DNA from: Luidia sarsii
Lineage: Eukaryota > Echinodermata > Asteroidea > Paxillosida > Luidiidae
Direction: 5' to 3'
Length of the DNA: 64,000 nucleotides
Assembly: GCA_949987565.1 (NCBI GenBank)
Contig: OX465103.1
Location: 14,800,774-14,864,773 of the forward strand
In this document: positions 11,282 through 24,823 of the stretch, one piece after another
Numbering within the stretch: position 1 is the first letter of the stretch
How the letters are laid out: each line of letters opens with the position of its first letter
The notes under the pieces: generated by a model
Told to the model about the DNA's origin: nothing
The model's input: the letters and a program-made list of their open reading frames with translations, nothing else
Databases searched by the model: none
Program-made: the position numbers and the translations under genes

Positions 11282-13363
11282 ACACTCTCAGAGATGTGAA
11301 GAAAAGAGTAGAAGGAAAACTGGCAAGAATCTTTACTTGATCCTGAAACAAGGATAACACCCCCTTTTACAGGACCAATTGCAAAGGCGGGGGTCACGAG
11401 GCCAGGCGGAAAAAGGGTTTCCTTCCCCCAAAAGGCTTTTGACGGCCTCCAACAAACCACCGACAGCACACCGACATCACACCGACAGCACACCAACAGC
11501 ACACCGACAGCACACCGACAGCACACCGACACTGCATCGACCATACTGCAACAGCACAACGAAAGCACACAGACAGCACACCAACAGCGAACCGACAATC
11601 AAACCGATGGCCCACCGACAGCACACCAACAGCACACTGACAGCATACCAACAACCCACCATCAGCACGACAGCACACTGACACTCGTACATCGACCATA
11701 CAGCGACAGCACACCCAAAGCACACAGACAGCACACTGACATTCCACCCACAGCACGCCGACACCCCACACACTCTCAGAGAAGTGAAGAAAAGAGCAGA
11801 AGGAAAACTGGCAAGAATCTTTACTTGATCCTGAAACAAGGATAACACCCCCTTTTACAGGACCAATTGCAAAGGCGGGGGTCACGAGGCCAGGCGGAAA
11901 AAGGGTTTCCTTCCCCCAAAAAGGCTTTTGACGGCCTCCAACAAACCACCGAGAGCACACCGACATCACACCGACAGCACACCAATAGCACACCGACAGC
12001 ACACCGACACTGCATCGACCATACTGCGACAGCACAACGTAAGCACACAGACAGCACACCAACAGCGAACCGACAAGCGAACCGACAAGCAAACCGATGG
12101 CCCACAGACAGCACACCAACAGCACACTGACAGCATACCAACAACCCACCATCAGCACGACAGCACACTGACACTCGTACATCGACCATACAGCGACAGC
12201 ACACCCAAAGCACACAGACAGCACACTGACATTCCACCCACAGCACGCCGACACCCCACACACTCTCAGAGAAGTGAAGAAAAGAGTAGAAGGAAAACTG
12301 GCAAGAATCTTTGCTTGATCCTGAAACAAGGATAACACCCCCTTTTACAGGACCAATTGCAAAGGCGGGGGTCACGAGGCCAGGCGGAAAAAGGGTTTCC
12401 TTCCCCCAAAAGGCTTTTGACGGCCTCCAACAAACCACCGACATCACACCGACATCACACCGACAGCACACCAACAGCACACCAACAGCACATAGACAGC
12501 ACACCGACAGCACACCGACAGCACACCGACAGCACACCTACAGCACTCAGACAGCACCCCGACACCACCCCGACACCACTCCGACAGCACATTGACAGCA
12601 CTCCGAGAGCTCACCGACAGCACACCAACAGCACACTAATGACACCATACCAACAACCCACCGTCAGCACGACAGCACACCGACACTACATCGACCATAC
12701 AGCGACAGCACACTGACATTCCACCCACAGCACACCGTCACCCCACACACTCTCAGAGAAGTGAAGAAAAGAGAAGAAGGAAAACTGGCAAGAACCTTTG
12801 CTTAATCCTGAAACAAGGATAACACCCCCTTTCACAGGACCAATTGCAAAGGCGGGGGTCACGAGGCCAGGCGGAAAAAGGGTTTCCTTCCCCCTAAAGG
12901 CTTTTTACGGCCTCCAACAAACCACAGACAGCACACCGACATCACACCGACAGCACACCAACAGCACATAGACAGCACACCGACAGCACACCGAAAGCAC
13001 ACTGACAGCACACCTACAGCACACAGACAGCACCCCGACACCACTCCGAGAGCTCACCGACAGCACACCAACAGCACACTAATGACAGCATACCAACAAC
13101 CCACCGTCAGCACGACAGCACACCGACACTGCATCGACCATACTGCGACAGCACAACGAAAGCACACAGACAGCACACCAACAGGGAACCGACAAGCAAA
13201 CCGATGGCCCACCGACAGCACACCAACAGCACACTGACAGCATACCAACAACCCACCATCAGCACGACAGCACACTGACACTACATCGACCATACAGCGA
13301 CAGCACACCCAAAGCACACAGACAGCACACTGACATTCCACCCACGGCACGCCGACACCCCAC
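11282..13363 (+). repeat. 2,082-bp 4-unit block
   Basis: Anchors 11379, 11867, 12357 and 12844, with unit lengths 488, 490, 487 and 617. The next three anchors (13461, 13949, 14439) repeat the first three at an offset of 2,082. The 490-bp unit carries a private 12-bp duplication (CGAACCGACAAG twice, about 12,066-12,089) found only at anchors 11867, 13949, 16483 and 19029. The 5-unit HOR that follows has the same order plus one extra 475-bp unit. Confidence 0.87.
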
Positions 13364-15897
13364 ACACTCTCAGAGATGTGAAGAAAAGAGTAGAAGGAAA
13401 ACTGGCAAGAATCTTTACTTGATCCTGAAACAAGGATAACACCCCCTTTTACAGGACCAATTGCAAAGGCGGGGGTCACGAGGCCAGGCGGAAAAAGGGT
13501 TTCCTTCCCCCAAAAGGCTTTTGACGGCCTCCAACAAACCACCGACAGCACACCGACATCACACCGACAGCACACCAACAGCACACCGACAGCACACCGA
13601 CAGCACACCGACACTGCATCGACCATACTGCAACAGCACAACGAAAGCACACAGACAGCACACCAACAGCGAACCGACAATCAAACCGATGGCCCACCGA
13701 CAGCACACCAACAGCACACTGACAGCATACCAACAACCCACCATCAGCACGACAGCACACTGACACTCGTACATCGACCATACAGCGACAGCACACCCAA
13801 AGCACACAGACAGCACACTGACATTCCACCCACAGCACGCCGACACCCCACACACTCTCAGAGAAGTGAAGAAAAGAGTAGAAGGAAAACTGGCAAGAAT
13901 CTTTACTTGATCCTGAAACAAGGATAACACCCCCTTTTACAGGACCAATTGCAAAGGCGGGGGTCACGAGGCCAGGCGGAAAAAGGGTTTCCTTCCCCCA
14001 AAAAGGCTTTTGACGGCCTCCAACAAACCACCGAGAGCACACCGACATCACACCGACAGCACACCAATAGCACACCGACAGCACACCGACACTGCATCGA
14101 CCATACTGCGACAGCACAACGTAAGCACACAGACAGCACACCAACAGCGAACCGACAAGCGAACCGACAAGCAAACCGATGGCCCACAGACAGCACACCA
14201 ACAGCACACTGACAGCATACCAACAACCCACCATCAGCACGACAGCACACTGACACTCGTACATCGACCATACAGCGACAGCACACCCAAAGCACACAGA
14301 CAGCACACTGACATTCCACCCACAGCACGCCGACACCCCACACACTCTCAGAGAAGTGAAGAAAAGAGTAGAAGGAAAACTGGCAAGAATCTTTGCTTGA
14401 TCCTGAAACAAGGATAACACCCCCTTTTACAGGACCAATTGCAAAGGCGGGGGTCACGAGGCCAGGCGGAAAAAGGGTTTCCTTCCCCCAAAAGGCTTTT
14501 GACGGCCTCCAACAAACCACCGACATCACACCGACAGCACACCAACAGCACACCAACAGCACATAGACAGCACACCGACAGCACACCGACAGCACACCTA
14601 CAGCACTCAGACAGCACCCCGACACCACCCCGACACCACTCCGACAGCACACTGACAGCACTCCGAGAGCTCACCGACAGCACACCAACAGCACACTAAT
14701 GACACCATACCAACAACCCACCGTCAGCACGACAGCACACCGACACTACATCGACCATACAGCGACAGCACACTGACATTCCACCCACAGCACACCGTCA
14801 CCCCACACACTCTCAGAGAAGTGAAGAAAAGAGAAGAAGGAAAACTGGCAAGAACCTTTGCTTAATCCTGAAACAAGGATAACACCCCCTTTCACAGGAC
14901 CAATTGCAAAGGCGGGGGTCACGAGGCCAGGCGGAAAAAGGGTTTCCTTCCCCCTAAAGGCTTTTTACGGCCTCCAACAAACCACAGACAGCACACCGAC
15001 ATCACACAGACAGCACACCGACATCACACCGACAGCACACCGACAGCACACCGAAAGCACACTGACAGCACACCTACAGCACACAGACAGCACCCGACAC
15101 CACTCCAAGATCTCACCGACAGCACACCAACAGCACACTAATGACAGCATACCAACAACCCACCGTCAGCACGACAGCACACCGACACTGCATCGACCAT
15201 ACAACGACAGCACAACGAAAGCACACAGACAGCACACCAACAGCGAACCGACAAGCACACCGATGGCCCACCGACAGCACACCAACAGCACACTGACAGC
15301 ATACCAACAACCCACCATCAGCACGACAGCACACTGACACTACATCGACCATACAGCGACAGCACACCCAAAGCACACAGACAGCACACTGACATTCCAC
15401 CCACAGCACGCCGACACCCCACACACTCTCAGAGAAGTGAAGAAAAGAGTAGAAGGAAAACTGGCAAGAATCTTTACTTGATCCTGAAACAAGGATAACA
15501 CCCCCTTTTACAGGACCAATTGCAAAGGCGGGGGTCACGAGGCCAGGCGGAAAAAGGGTTTCCTTCCCCCAAAAAGGCTTTTGACGGCCTCCAACAAACC
15601 ACCGACAGCACACCGACATCACACCGACAGCACACCAATAGCACACCGACAGCACACCGACACTGCATCGACCATACAGCGACAGGACAACGAAAGCACA
15701 CAGACAGCACACCAACAGGGAACCGACAAGCAAACCGATGGCCCACCGACAGCACACCAACAGCACACTGACAGCATACCAACAACCCACCATCAGCACG
15801 ACAGCACACTGACACTACATCGACCATACAGCGACAGCACACCCAAAGCACACAGACAGCACACTGACATTCCACCCACGGCAGGCCGACACCCCAC
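13364..15897 (+). repeat. 5-unit HOR, copy 1 (2,534 bp)
   Basis: Anchors 13461, 13949, 14439, 14904 and 15520, with unit lengths 488, 490, 465, 616 and 475. Copy 2 differs in length only in the third unit, by +12: one 11-mer, plus one base (GAGAAAGTG near 17,365). The 475-bp unit has GACAGGACAACG and CAACAGGGAAC in place of the usual GACAGCACAACG and CAACAGCGAAC. Confidence 0.88.
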
Positions 15898-18443
15898 ACA
15901 CTCTCAGAGATGTGAAGTAAAGAGTAGAAGGAAAACTGGCAAGAATCTTTACTTGATCCTGAAACAAGGATAACACCCCCTTTTACAGGACCAATTGCAA
16001 AGGCGGGGGTCACGAGGCCAGGCGGAAAAAGGGTTTCCTTCCCCCAAAAGGCTTTTGACGGCCTCCAACAAACCACCGACAGCACACCGACATCACACCG
16101 ACAGCACACCAACAGCACACCGACAGCACACCAACAGCACACCGACACTGCATCGACCATACTGCTACAGCACAACGAAAGCACACAGACAGCACACCAA
16201 CAGCGAACCGACAATCAAACCGATGGCCCACCGACAGCACACCAACAGCACACTGACAGCATACCAACAACCCACCATCAGCACGACAGCACACTGACAC
16301 TCGTACATCGACCATACAGCGACAGCACACCCAAAGCACACAGACAGCACACTGACATTCCACCCACAGCACGCCGACACCCCACACACACTCAGAGAAG
16401 TGAAGAAAAGAGTAGAAGGAAAACTGGCAAGAATCTTTACTTGATCCTGAAACAAGGATAACACCCCCTTTTACAGGACCAATTGCAAAGGCGGGGGTCA
16501 CGAGGCCAGGCGGAAAAAGGGTTTCCTTCCCCAAAAAAGGCTTTTGACGGCCTCCAACAAACCACCGAGAGCACACCGACATCACACCGACAGCACACCA
16601 ATAGCACACCGACAGCACACCGACACTGCATCGACCATACTGCGACAGCACAACGTAAGCACACAGACAGCACACCAACAGCGAACCGACAAGCGAACCG
16701 ACAAGCAAACCGATGGCCCACAGACAGCACACCAACAGCACACTGACAGCATACCAACAACCCACCATCAGCACGACAGCACACTGACACTCGTACATCG
16801 ACCATACAGCGACAGCACACCCAAAGCACACAGACAGCACACTGACATTCCACCCACAGCACGCAGACACCCCACACACTCTCAGAGAAGTGAAGAAAAG
16901 AGTAGAAGGAAAACTGGCAAGAATCTTTGCTTGATCCTGAAACAAGGATAACACCCCCTTTTACAGGACCAATTGCAAAGGCGGGGGTCACGAGGCCAGG
17001 CGGAAAAAGGGTTTCCTTCCCCCAAAAGGCTTTTGACGGCCTCCAACAAATCACCGACATCACACCGACAGCACACCAACAGCACACCAACAGCACATAG
17101 ACAGCACACCGACAGCACACCGACAGCACACCGACAGCACACCTACAGCACTCAGACAGCACCCCGACACCACCCCGACACCACTCCGACAGCACACTGA
17201 CAGCACTCCGAGAGCTCACCGACAGCACACCAACAGCACACTAATGACACCATACCAACAACCCACCGTCAGCACGACAGCACACCGACACTACATCGAC
17301 CATACAGCGACAGCACACTGACATTCCACCCACAGCACACCGTCACCCCACACACTCTCAGAGAAAGTGAAGAAAAGAGAAGAAGGAAAACTGGCAAGAA
17401 CCTTTGCTTAATCCTGAAACAAGGATAACACCCCCTTTCACAGGACCAATTGCAAAGGCGGGGGTCACGAGGCCAGGCGGAAAAAGGGTTTCCTTCCCCC
17501 TAAAGGCTTTTTACGGCCTCCAACAAACCACAGACAGCACACCGACATCACACAGACAGCACACCGACATCACACCGACAGCACACCGACAGCACACCGA
17601 AAGCACACTGACAGCACACCTACAGCACACAGACAGCACCCGACACCACTCCGAGATCTCACCGACAGCACACCAACAGCACACTAATGACAGCATACCA
17701 ACAACCCACCGTCAGCACGACAGCACACCGACACTGCATCGACCATACAACGACAGCACAACGAAAGCACACAGACAGCACACCAACAGCGAACCGACAA
17801 GCACACCGATGGCCCACCGACAGCACACCAACAGCACACTGACAGCATACCAACAACCCACCATCAGCACGACAGCACACTGACACTACATCGACCATAC
17901 AGCGACAGCACACCCAAAGCACACAGACAGCACACTGACATTCCACCCACAGCACGCCGACACCCCACACACTCTCAGAGAAGTGAAGAAAAGAGTAGAA
18001 GGAAAACTGGCAAGAATCTTTACTTGATCCTGAAACAAGGATAACACCCCCTTTTACAGGACCAATTGCAAAGGCGGGGGTCACGAGGCCAGGCGGAAAA
18101 AGGGTTTCCTTCCCCCAAAAAGGCTTTTGACGGCCTCCAACAAACCACCGACAGCACACCGACATCACACCGACAGCACACCAATAGCACACCGACAGCA
18201 CACCGACACTGCATCGACCATACAGCGACAGGACAACGAAAGCACACAGACAGCACACCAACAGGGAACCGACAAGCAAACCGATGGCCCACCGACAGCA
18301 CACCAACAGCACACTGACAGCATACCAACAACCCACCATCAGCACGACAGCACACTGACACTACATCGACCATACAGCGACAGCACACCCAAAGCACACA
18401 GACAGCACACTGACATTCCACCCACGGCAGGCCGACACCCCAC
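15898..18443 (+). repeat. 5-unit HOR, copy 2 (2,546 bp)
   Basis: Anchors 15995, 16483, 16973, 17450 and 18066, with lengths 488, 490, 477, 616 and 475. It shares rare variants with copy 3, including GCTACAGCAC in the first unit (about 16,163 and 18,709), CCCCAAAAAAGG in the second and CAACAAATCACC in the third (about 17,045 and 19,591). Private to this copy are CACACACACTCAG near 16,385 and the extra A near 17,365. Confidence 0.88.
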
Positions 18444-20368
18444 ACACTCTCAGAGATGTGAAGTAAAGAGTAGAAGGAAAACTGGCAAGAATCTTTACTT
18501 GATCCTGAAACAAGGATAACACCCCCTTTTACAGGACCAATTGCAAAGGCGGGGGTCACGAGGCCAGGCGGAAAAAGGGTTTCCTTCCCCCAAAAGGCTT
18601 TTGACGGCCTCCAACAAACCACCGACAGCACACCGACATCACACCGACAGCACACCAACAGCACACCGACAGCACACCAACAGCACACCGACACTGCATC
18701 GACCATACTGCTACAGCACAACGAAAGCACACAGACAGCACACCAACAGCGAACCGACAATCAAACCGATGGCCCACCGACAGCACACCAACAGCACACT
18801 AAAAGCATACCAACAACCCACCATCAGCACGACAGCACACTGACACTCGTACATCGACCATACAGCGACAGCACACCCAAAGCACACAGACAGCACACTG
18901 ACATTCCACCCACAGCACGCCGACACCCCACACACTCTCAGAGAAGTGAAGAAAAGAGTAGAAGGAAAACTGGCAAGAATCTTTACTTGATCCTGAAACA
19001 AGGATAACACCCCCTTTTACAGGACCAATTGCAAAGGCGGGGGTCACGAGGCCAGGCGGAAAAAGGGTTTCCTTCCCCAAAAAAGGCTTTTGACGGCCTC
19101 CAACAAACCACCGAGAGCACACCGACATCACACCGACAGCACACCAATAGCACACCGACAGCACACCGACACTGCATCGACCATACTGCGACAGCACAAC
19201 GTAAGCACACAGACAGCACACCAACAGCGAACCGACAAGCGAACCGACAAGCAAACCGATGGCCCACAGACAGCACACCAACAGCACACTGACAGCATAC
19301 CAACAACCCACCATCAGCACGACAGCACACTGACACTCGTACATCGACCATACAGCGACAGCACACCCAAAGCACACAGACAGCACACTGACATTCCACC
19401 CACAGCACGCAGACACCCCACACACTCTCAGAGAAGTGAAGAAAAGAGTAGAAGGAAAACTGGCAAGAATCTTTGCTTGATCCTGAAACAAGGATAACAC
19501 CCCCTTTTACAGGACCAATTGCAAAGGCGGGGGTCACGAGGCCAGGCGGAAAAAGGGTTTCCTTCCCCCAAAAGGCTTTTGACGGCCTCCAACAAATCAC
19601 CGACATCACACCGACAGCACACCAACAGCACACCAACAGCACATAGACAGCACACCGACAGCACACCGACAGCACACCGACAGCACACCTACAGCACTCA
19701 GACAGCACCCCGACACCACCCCGACACCACTCCGACAGCACACTGACAGCACTCCGAGAGCTCACCGACAGCACACCAACAGCACACTAATGACACCATA
19801 CCAACAACCCACCGTCAGCACGACAGCACACCGACACTACATCGACCATACAGCGACAGCACACTGACATTCCACCCACAGCACACCGTCACCCCACACA
19901 CTCTCAGAGAAGTGAAGAAAAGAGAAGAAGGAAAACTGGCAAGAACCTTTGCTTAATCCTGAAACAAGGATAACACCCCCTTTCACAGGACCAATTGCAA
20001 AGGCGGGGGTCACGAGGCCAGGCGGAAAAAGGGTTTCCTTCCCCCTAAAGGCTTTTTACGGCCTCCAACAAACCACAGACAGCACACCGACATCACACAG
20101 ACAGCACACCGACATCACACCGACAGCACACCGACAGCACACCGAAAGCACACTGACAGCACACCTACAGCACACAGACAGCACCCGACACCACTCCGAG
20201 ATCTCACCGACAGCACACCAACAGCACACTAATGACAGCATACCAACAACCCACCGTCAGCACGACAGCACACCGACACTGCATCGACCATACAACGACA
20301 GCACAACGAAAGCACACAGACAGCACACCAACAGCGAACCGACAAGCACACCGATGGCCCACCGACAG
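18444..20368 (+). repeat. 5-unit HOR, copy 3, truncated
   Basis: Anchors 18541, 19029, 19519 and 19995, with lengths 488, 490 and 476. The fourth unit is cut inside block Q at the core-deleting junction at 20,367-20,368. One private change is CACTAAAAGCATACC near 18,800 in place of CACTGACAGCATACC. Confidence 0.88.
20367..20368 (+). other. Core-deleting deletion junction
   Basis: Block Q (GATGGCCCACCGACAG) runs directly into GGCTTTTGACGGCC, the right end of another core. The left sequence matches its parent through 20,368 and the right from 20,367, so only the two bases AG are shared. As a result the interval between anchors 19995 and 20737 is 742 bp, and one unit lacks most of its core. This is the only core loss of this kind I found. 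Confidence 0.85.
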
Positions 20369-21255
20369 GCTTTTGACGGCCTCCAACAAACCACCGACAG
20401 CACACCGACATCACACCGACAGCACACCAATAGCACACCGACAGCACACCGACAGCACACCGACAGCACACCTACATGTACAGCACTCAGACAGCACCCC
20501 GACACCACTCCGACAGCACACCGACAGCACACTGACAGCATACCAACAACCCACCGTCAGCACGACAGCACACCGACACTACATCGACCATACAGCGACA
20601 GCACACTGACATTCCACCCACAGCACACCGTCACCCCACACACTCTCAGAGAAGTGAAGAAAAGAGAAGAAGGAAAACTGGCAAGAACCTTTGCTTAATC
20701 CGGAAACAAGGATAACACCCCCTTTCACAGGACCAATTGCAAAGGCGGGGGTCACGAGGCCAGGCGGAAAAAGGGTTTCCTTCCCCCTAAAGGCTTTTTA
20801 CGGCCTCCAACAAACCACAGACAGCACACCGACATCACACAGACAGCACACCGACATCACACCGACAGCACACCGACAGCACACCGAAAGCACACTGACA
20901 GCACACCTACAGCACACAGACAGCACCCGACACCACTCCGAGATCTCACCGACAGCACACCAACAGCACACTAATGAAAGCATACCAACAACCCACCATC
21001 AGCATGACAGCACACCGACACTGCATTGACCATACAACGACAGCACAACGAAAGCACACAGACAGCACACCAACAGCGAACCGACAAGCACACCGATGGC
21101 CCACCGACAGCACACCAACAGCACACTGACAGCATACCAACAACCCACCATCAGCACGACAGCACACTGACACTACATCGACCATACAGCGACAGCACAC
21201 CCAAAGCACACAGACAGCACACTGACATTCCACCCACGGCACGCCGACACCCCAC
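20369..21255 (+). repeat. Core-less unit remnant plus one C unit
   Basis: From the junction onward the sequence follows the unit seen at anchors 1793, 7681, 22949 and 49637, including TACATGTA at 20,473. It continues into a core with the ATCCG variant (anchor 20737) and a 616-bp composite unit. That unit shares CTAATGAAAGC and CATCAGCATGAC (about 20,970-21,006) with anchors 2229 and 8117. Confidence 0.85.
20473..20480. other. TACATGTA, site 1, core-less unit
   Basis: The same CCTACATGTACAGC context. It identifies the right parent of the junction at 20,368 as a unit of the 1793 type. Confidence 0.6.
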
Positions 21256-23287
21256 ACACTCTCAGAGAAGTGAAGAAAAGAGTAGAAGGAAAACTGACAA
21301 GAATCTTTACTTGATCCTGAAACAAGGATAACACCCCCTTTTACAGGACCAATTGCAAAGGCGGGGGTCACGAGGCCAGGCGGAAAAAGGGTTTCCTTCC
21401 CCCAAAAAGGCTTTTGACGGCCTCCAACAAACCACCGAGAGCACACCGACATCACACCGACAGCACACCAATAGCACACCGACAGCACACCAATAGCACA
21501 CCGACAGCACACCGACACTGCATCGACCATACTGCGACAGCACAACGTAAGCACACAGACAGCACACCAACAGCGAACCGACAAGCAAACCGATGTCCAA
21601 CCGACAGCACACCAACAGCACACTGACAGCATACCAACAACCCACCATCAGCACGACAGCACACTGACACTCGTACATCGACCATACAGCGACAGCACAC
21701 CCAAAGCACACAGACAGCACACTGACATTCCACCCACAGCACGCCGACACCCCACACACTCTCAGAGAAGTGAAGAAAAGAGTAGAAGGAAAACTGGCAA
21801 GAATCTTTGCTTGATCCTGAAACAAGGATAACACCCCCTTTTACAGGACCAATTGCAAAGGCGGGGGTCACGAGGCCAGGCGGAAAAAGGGTTTCCTTCC
21901 CCCAAAAGGCTTTTGACGGCCTCCAACAAACCACCGACATCACACCGACAGCACACAAACAGCACACCAACAGCACATAGACAGCACACCGACAGCACAC
22001 CGACAGCACACCTACAGCACTCAGACAGCACTCAGACAGCACCCCGACACCACCCCGACACCACTCCGACAGCACACCGACAGCACTCCGAGAGCTCACC
22101 GACAGCACACCAACAGCACACTAATGACACCATACCAACAACCCACCGTCAGCACGACAGCACACCGACACTACATCGACCATACAGCGACAGCACACTG
22201 ACATTCCACCCACAGCACACCATCACCCCACACACTCTCAGAGAAGTGAAGAAAAGAGAAGAAGGAAAACTGGCAAGAACCTTTGCTTAATCCTGAAACA
22301 AGGATAACACCCCCTTTCACTGGACCAATTACAAAGGCGGGGGTCACGAGGCCAGGCGGAAAAAGGGTTTCCTTCCCCCAAAAGGCTTTTTACGGCCTCC
22401 AACAAACCACAGACAGCACACCGACATCACATCGACAGCACACCGACATCACACCTACAGCAAACCGACAGCACACCCAAAGCACACTGACAGCACACCT
22501 ACAGCACACAGACAGCACCCTGACACCACTCCGAGATCTCACCGACAGCACACCAACAGCACACTAATGACAGCATACCAACAACCCACCGTCAGCACGA
22601 CAGCACACCGACACTGCATCGACCATACAGCGACAGCACAACGAAAGCACACAGACAGCACACCAACAGCGAACCGACAAGCACACCGATGGCCCACCGA
22701 CAGCACACCAACAGCACACTGACAGCATACCAACAACCCACCATCACCACGACAGCACACTGACACTCGTACATCGACCATACAGCGACAGCACACCCAA
22801 AGCACACAGACAGCACACTGACATTCCACCCACAGCACGCCGACACCCCACACACTCTCAGAGAAGTGAAGAAAAGAGTAGAAGGAAAACTGGCAAGAAT
22901 CTTTGCTTGATCCTGAAACAAGGATAACACCCCCTTTTACAGGACCAATTGCAAAAGGCGGGGGTCACGAGGCCAGGCGGAAAAAGGGTTTCCTTCCCCC
23001 AAAAGGCTTTTGACGGCCTCCAACAAACCACCGACAGCACACCGACATCACACCGACAGCACACCGACAGCACACCGACAGCACACCGACAGCACACCGA
23101 CAGCACACCGACAGCACACCTACATGTACAGCACTCAGACAGCACCCCGACACCACTCCGACAGCACACCGACAGCACACTGACAGCATACCAACAACCC
23201 ACCGTCAGCACGACAGCACACCGACACTACATCGACCATACAGCGACAGCACACTGACATTCCACCCACAGCACACCGTCACCCCAC
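21256..23287 (+). repeat. Four-unit cassette, occurrence 3
   Basis: Anchors 21353, 21853, 22329 and 22949, ending at 23385; spacings 500, 476, 620 and 436. The first unit is 22 bp longer than in occurrence 1 because the pair of 11-mers containing CAATAGCACAC is duplicated at about 21,468-21,500. From anchor 22329 to 23385 it matches 7061-8117 at a constant offset of 15,268 bp. Confidence 0.85.
23121..23128. other. TACATGTA, site 1, cassette occurrence 3
   Basis: The same CCTACATGTACAGC context, in the fourth unit of the cassette. Confidence 0.6.
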
Positions 23288-23873
23288 ACACTCTCAGAGA
23301 AGTGAAGAAAAGAGAAGAAGGAAAACTGGCAAGAACCTTTGCTTAATCCGGAAACAAGGATAACACCCCCTTTCACAGGACCAATTGCAAAGGCGGGGGT
23401 CACGAGGCCAGGCGGAAAAAGGGTTTCCTTCCCCCTAAAGGCTTTTTACGGCCTCCAACAAACCACAGACAGCACACCGACATCACACAGACAGCACACC
23501 GACATCACACCGACAGCACACCGACAGCACACCGAAAGCACACTGACAGCACACCTACAGCACACAGACAGCACCCGACACCACTCCGAGATCTCACCGA
23601 CAGCACACCAACAGCACACCGACAGCACACCGACACTGCATCGACCATACTGCGACAGCACAACGTAAGCACACAGACAGCACACCAACAGCGAACCGAC
23701 AAGCAAACCGATGGCCCACCGACAGCACACCAACAGCACACTGACAGCATACCAACAACCCACCATCAGCACGACAGCACACTGACACTCGTACATCGAC
23801 CATACAGCGACAGCACACCCAAAGCACACAGACAGCACACTGACATTCCACCCACAGCACGGCGACACCCCAC
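23288..23873 (+). repeat. Hybrid unit without P1 (586 bp, anchor 23385)
   Basis: It starts like the cassette's fifth unit (CGAGATCTCAC near 23,587). It then passes through CAACAGCACACCGACAG straight into block Q with AACGTAAGCAC and P2, skipping P1. This is a B-type head joined to an A-type tail within perfect 11-mers. Length minus core is exactly 38 x 11. Confidence 0.78.
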
Positions 23874-24823
23874 ACACTCTCAGAGAAGTGAAGAAAAGAG
23901 TAGAAGGAAAACTGGAAAGAATCTTTGCTTGATCCTGAAACAAGGATAACACCCCCTTTTACAGGACCAATTGCAAAGGCGGGGGTCACGAGGCCAGGCG
24001 GAAAAAGGGTTTCCTTCCCCGAAAAGGCTTTTGACGGCCTCCAACAAACCACCGACATCACACCGACAGCACACCAACAGCACATCAACAGCACATAGAC
24101 AGCACACCGACAGCACACCGACAGCACACCTACAGCACTCAGACAGCACCCCGACACCACCCCAACACCACTCCGACAGCACAACGACAGCACTCCGAGA
24201 GCTCACCGACAGCACACCAACAGCACACTAATGACAGCATACCAACAACCCACCGCCAGAACGACAGCACACCGACACTACATCGACCATAAAGCGACAG
24301 CACACTGACATTCCACCCACAGCACACCGTCACCCCACACACTCTCAGAGAAGTGAAGAAAAGAGAAGAAGGAAAACTGGCAAGAACCTTTGCTTAATCC
24401 TGAAACAAGGATAACACCCCCTTTCACAGGACCAATTGCAAAGGCGGGGGTCACGAGGCCAGGCGGAAAAAGGGTTTCCTTCCCCCTAAAGGCTTTTTAC
24501 GGCCTCCAACAAACCACCGACAGCACACCAACAGCACACTAATGACAGCATACCAACAACCCACCGTCAGCACGACAGCACACCGACACTGCATCGACCA
24601 TACTGCGACAGCACAACGAAAGCACACAGACAGCACACCAACAGGGAACCGACAAGCAAACCGATGGCCCACCGACAGCACACCAACAGCACACTGACAG
24701 CATACCAACAACCCACCATCAGCACGACAGCACACTGACACTACATCGACCATACAGCGACAGCACACCCAAAGCACACAGACAGCACACTGACATTCCA
24801 CCCACGGCACGCCGACACCCCAC
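23874..24823 (+). repeat. 950-bp dimer, copy 1
   Basis: Anchors 23971 and 24436 (465 and 485 bp). Both copies share CCCCGAAAAGG in the first core and CACCGCCAGAACGAC and CATAAAGCGAC in P1. The second unit has almost no minisatellite: CACCGACAGCACACC leads directly to CAACAGCACACTAATG. A related first unit without the dimer is at anchors 3334 and 9222. Confidence 0.87.

Larger units (their letters stand above)
6964..11800 (+). repeat. 5,888-bp HOR, copy 2, one unit deleted
   Basis: Anchors 7061, 7681, 8117, 8744, 9222, 9698, 10335, 10781 and 11379. It follows copy 1 with a constant 5,888-bp offset, then 5,899 bp after a one-repeat (11-bp) gain near 10,920, then 5,282 bp after the loss of one 617-bp unit. 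The loss maps between 11,201 and 11,263. The register is lost near 11,800, where a type A unit (anchor 11867) follows instead of the type B unit expected. It overlaps the next block because that block's first unit is shared. Confidence 0.88.
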
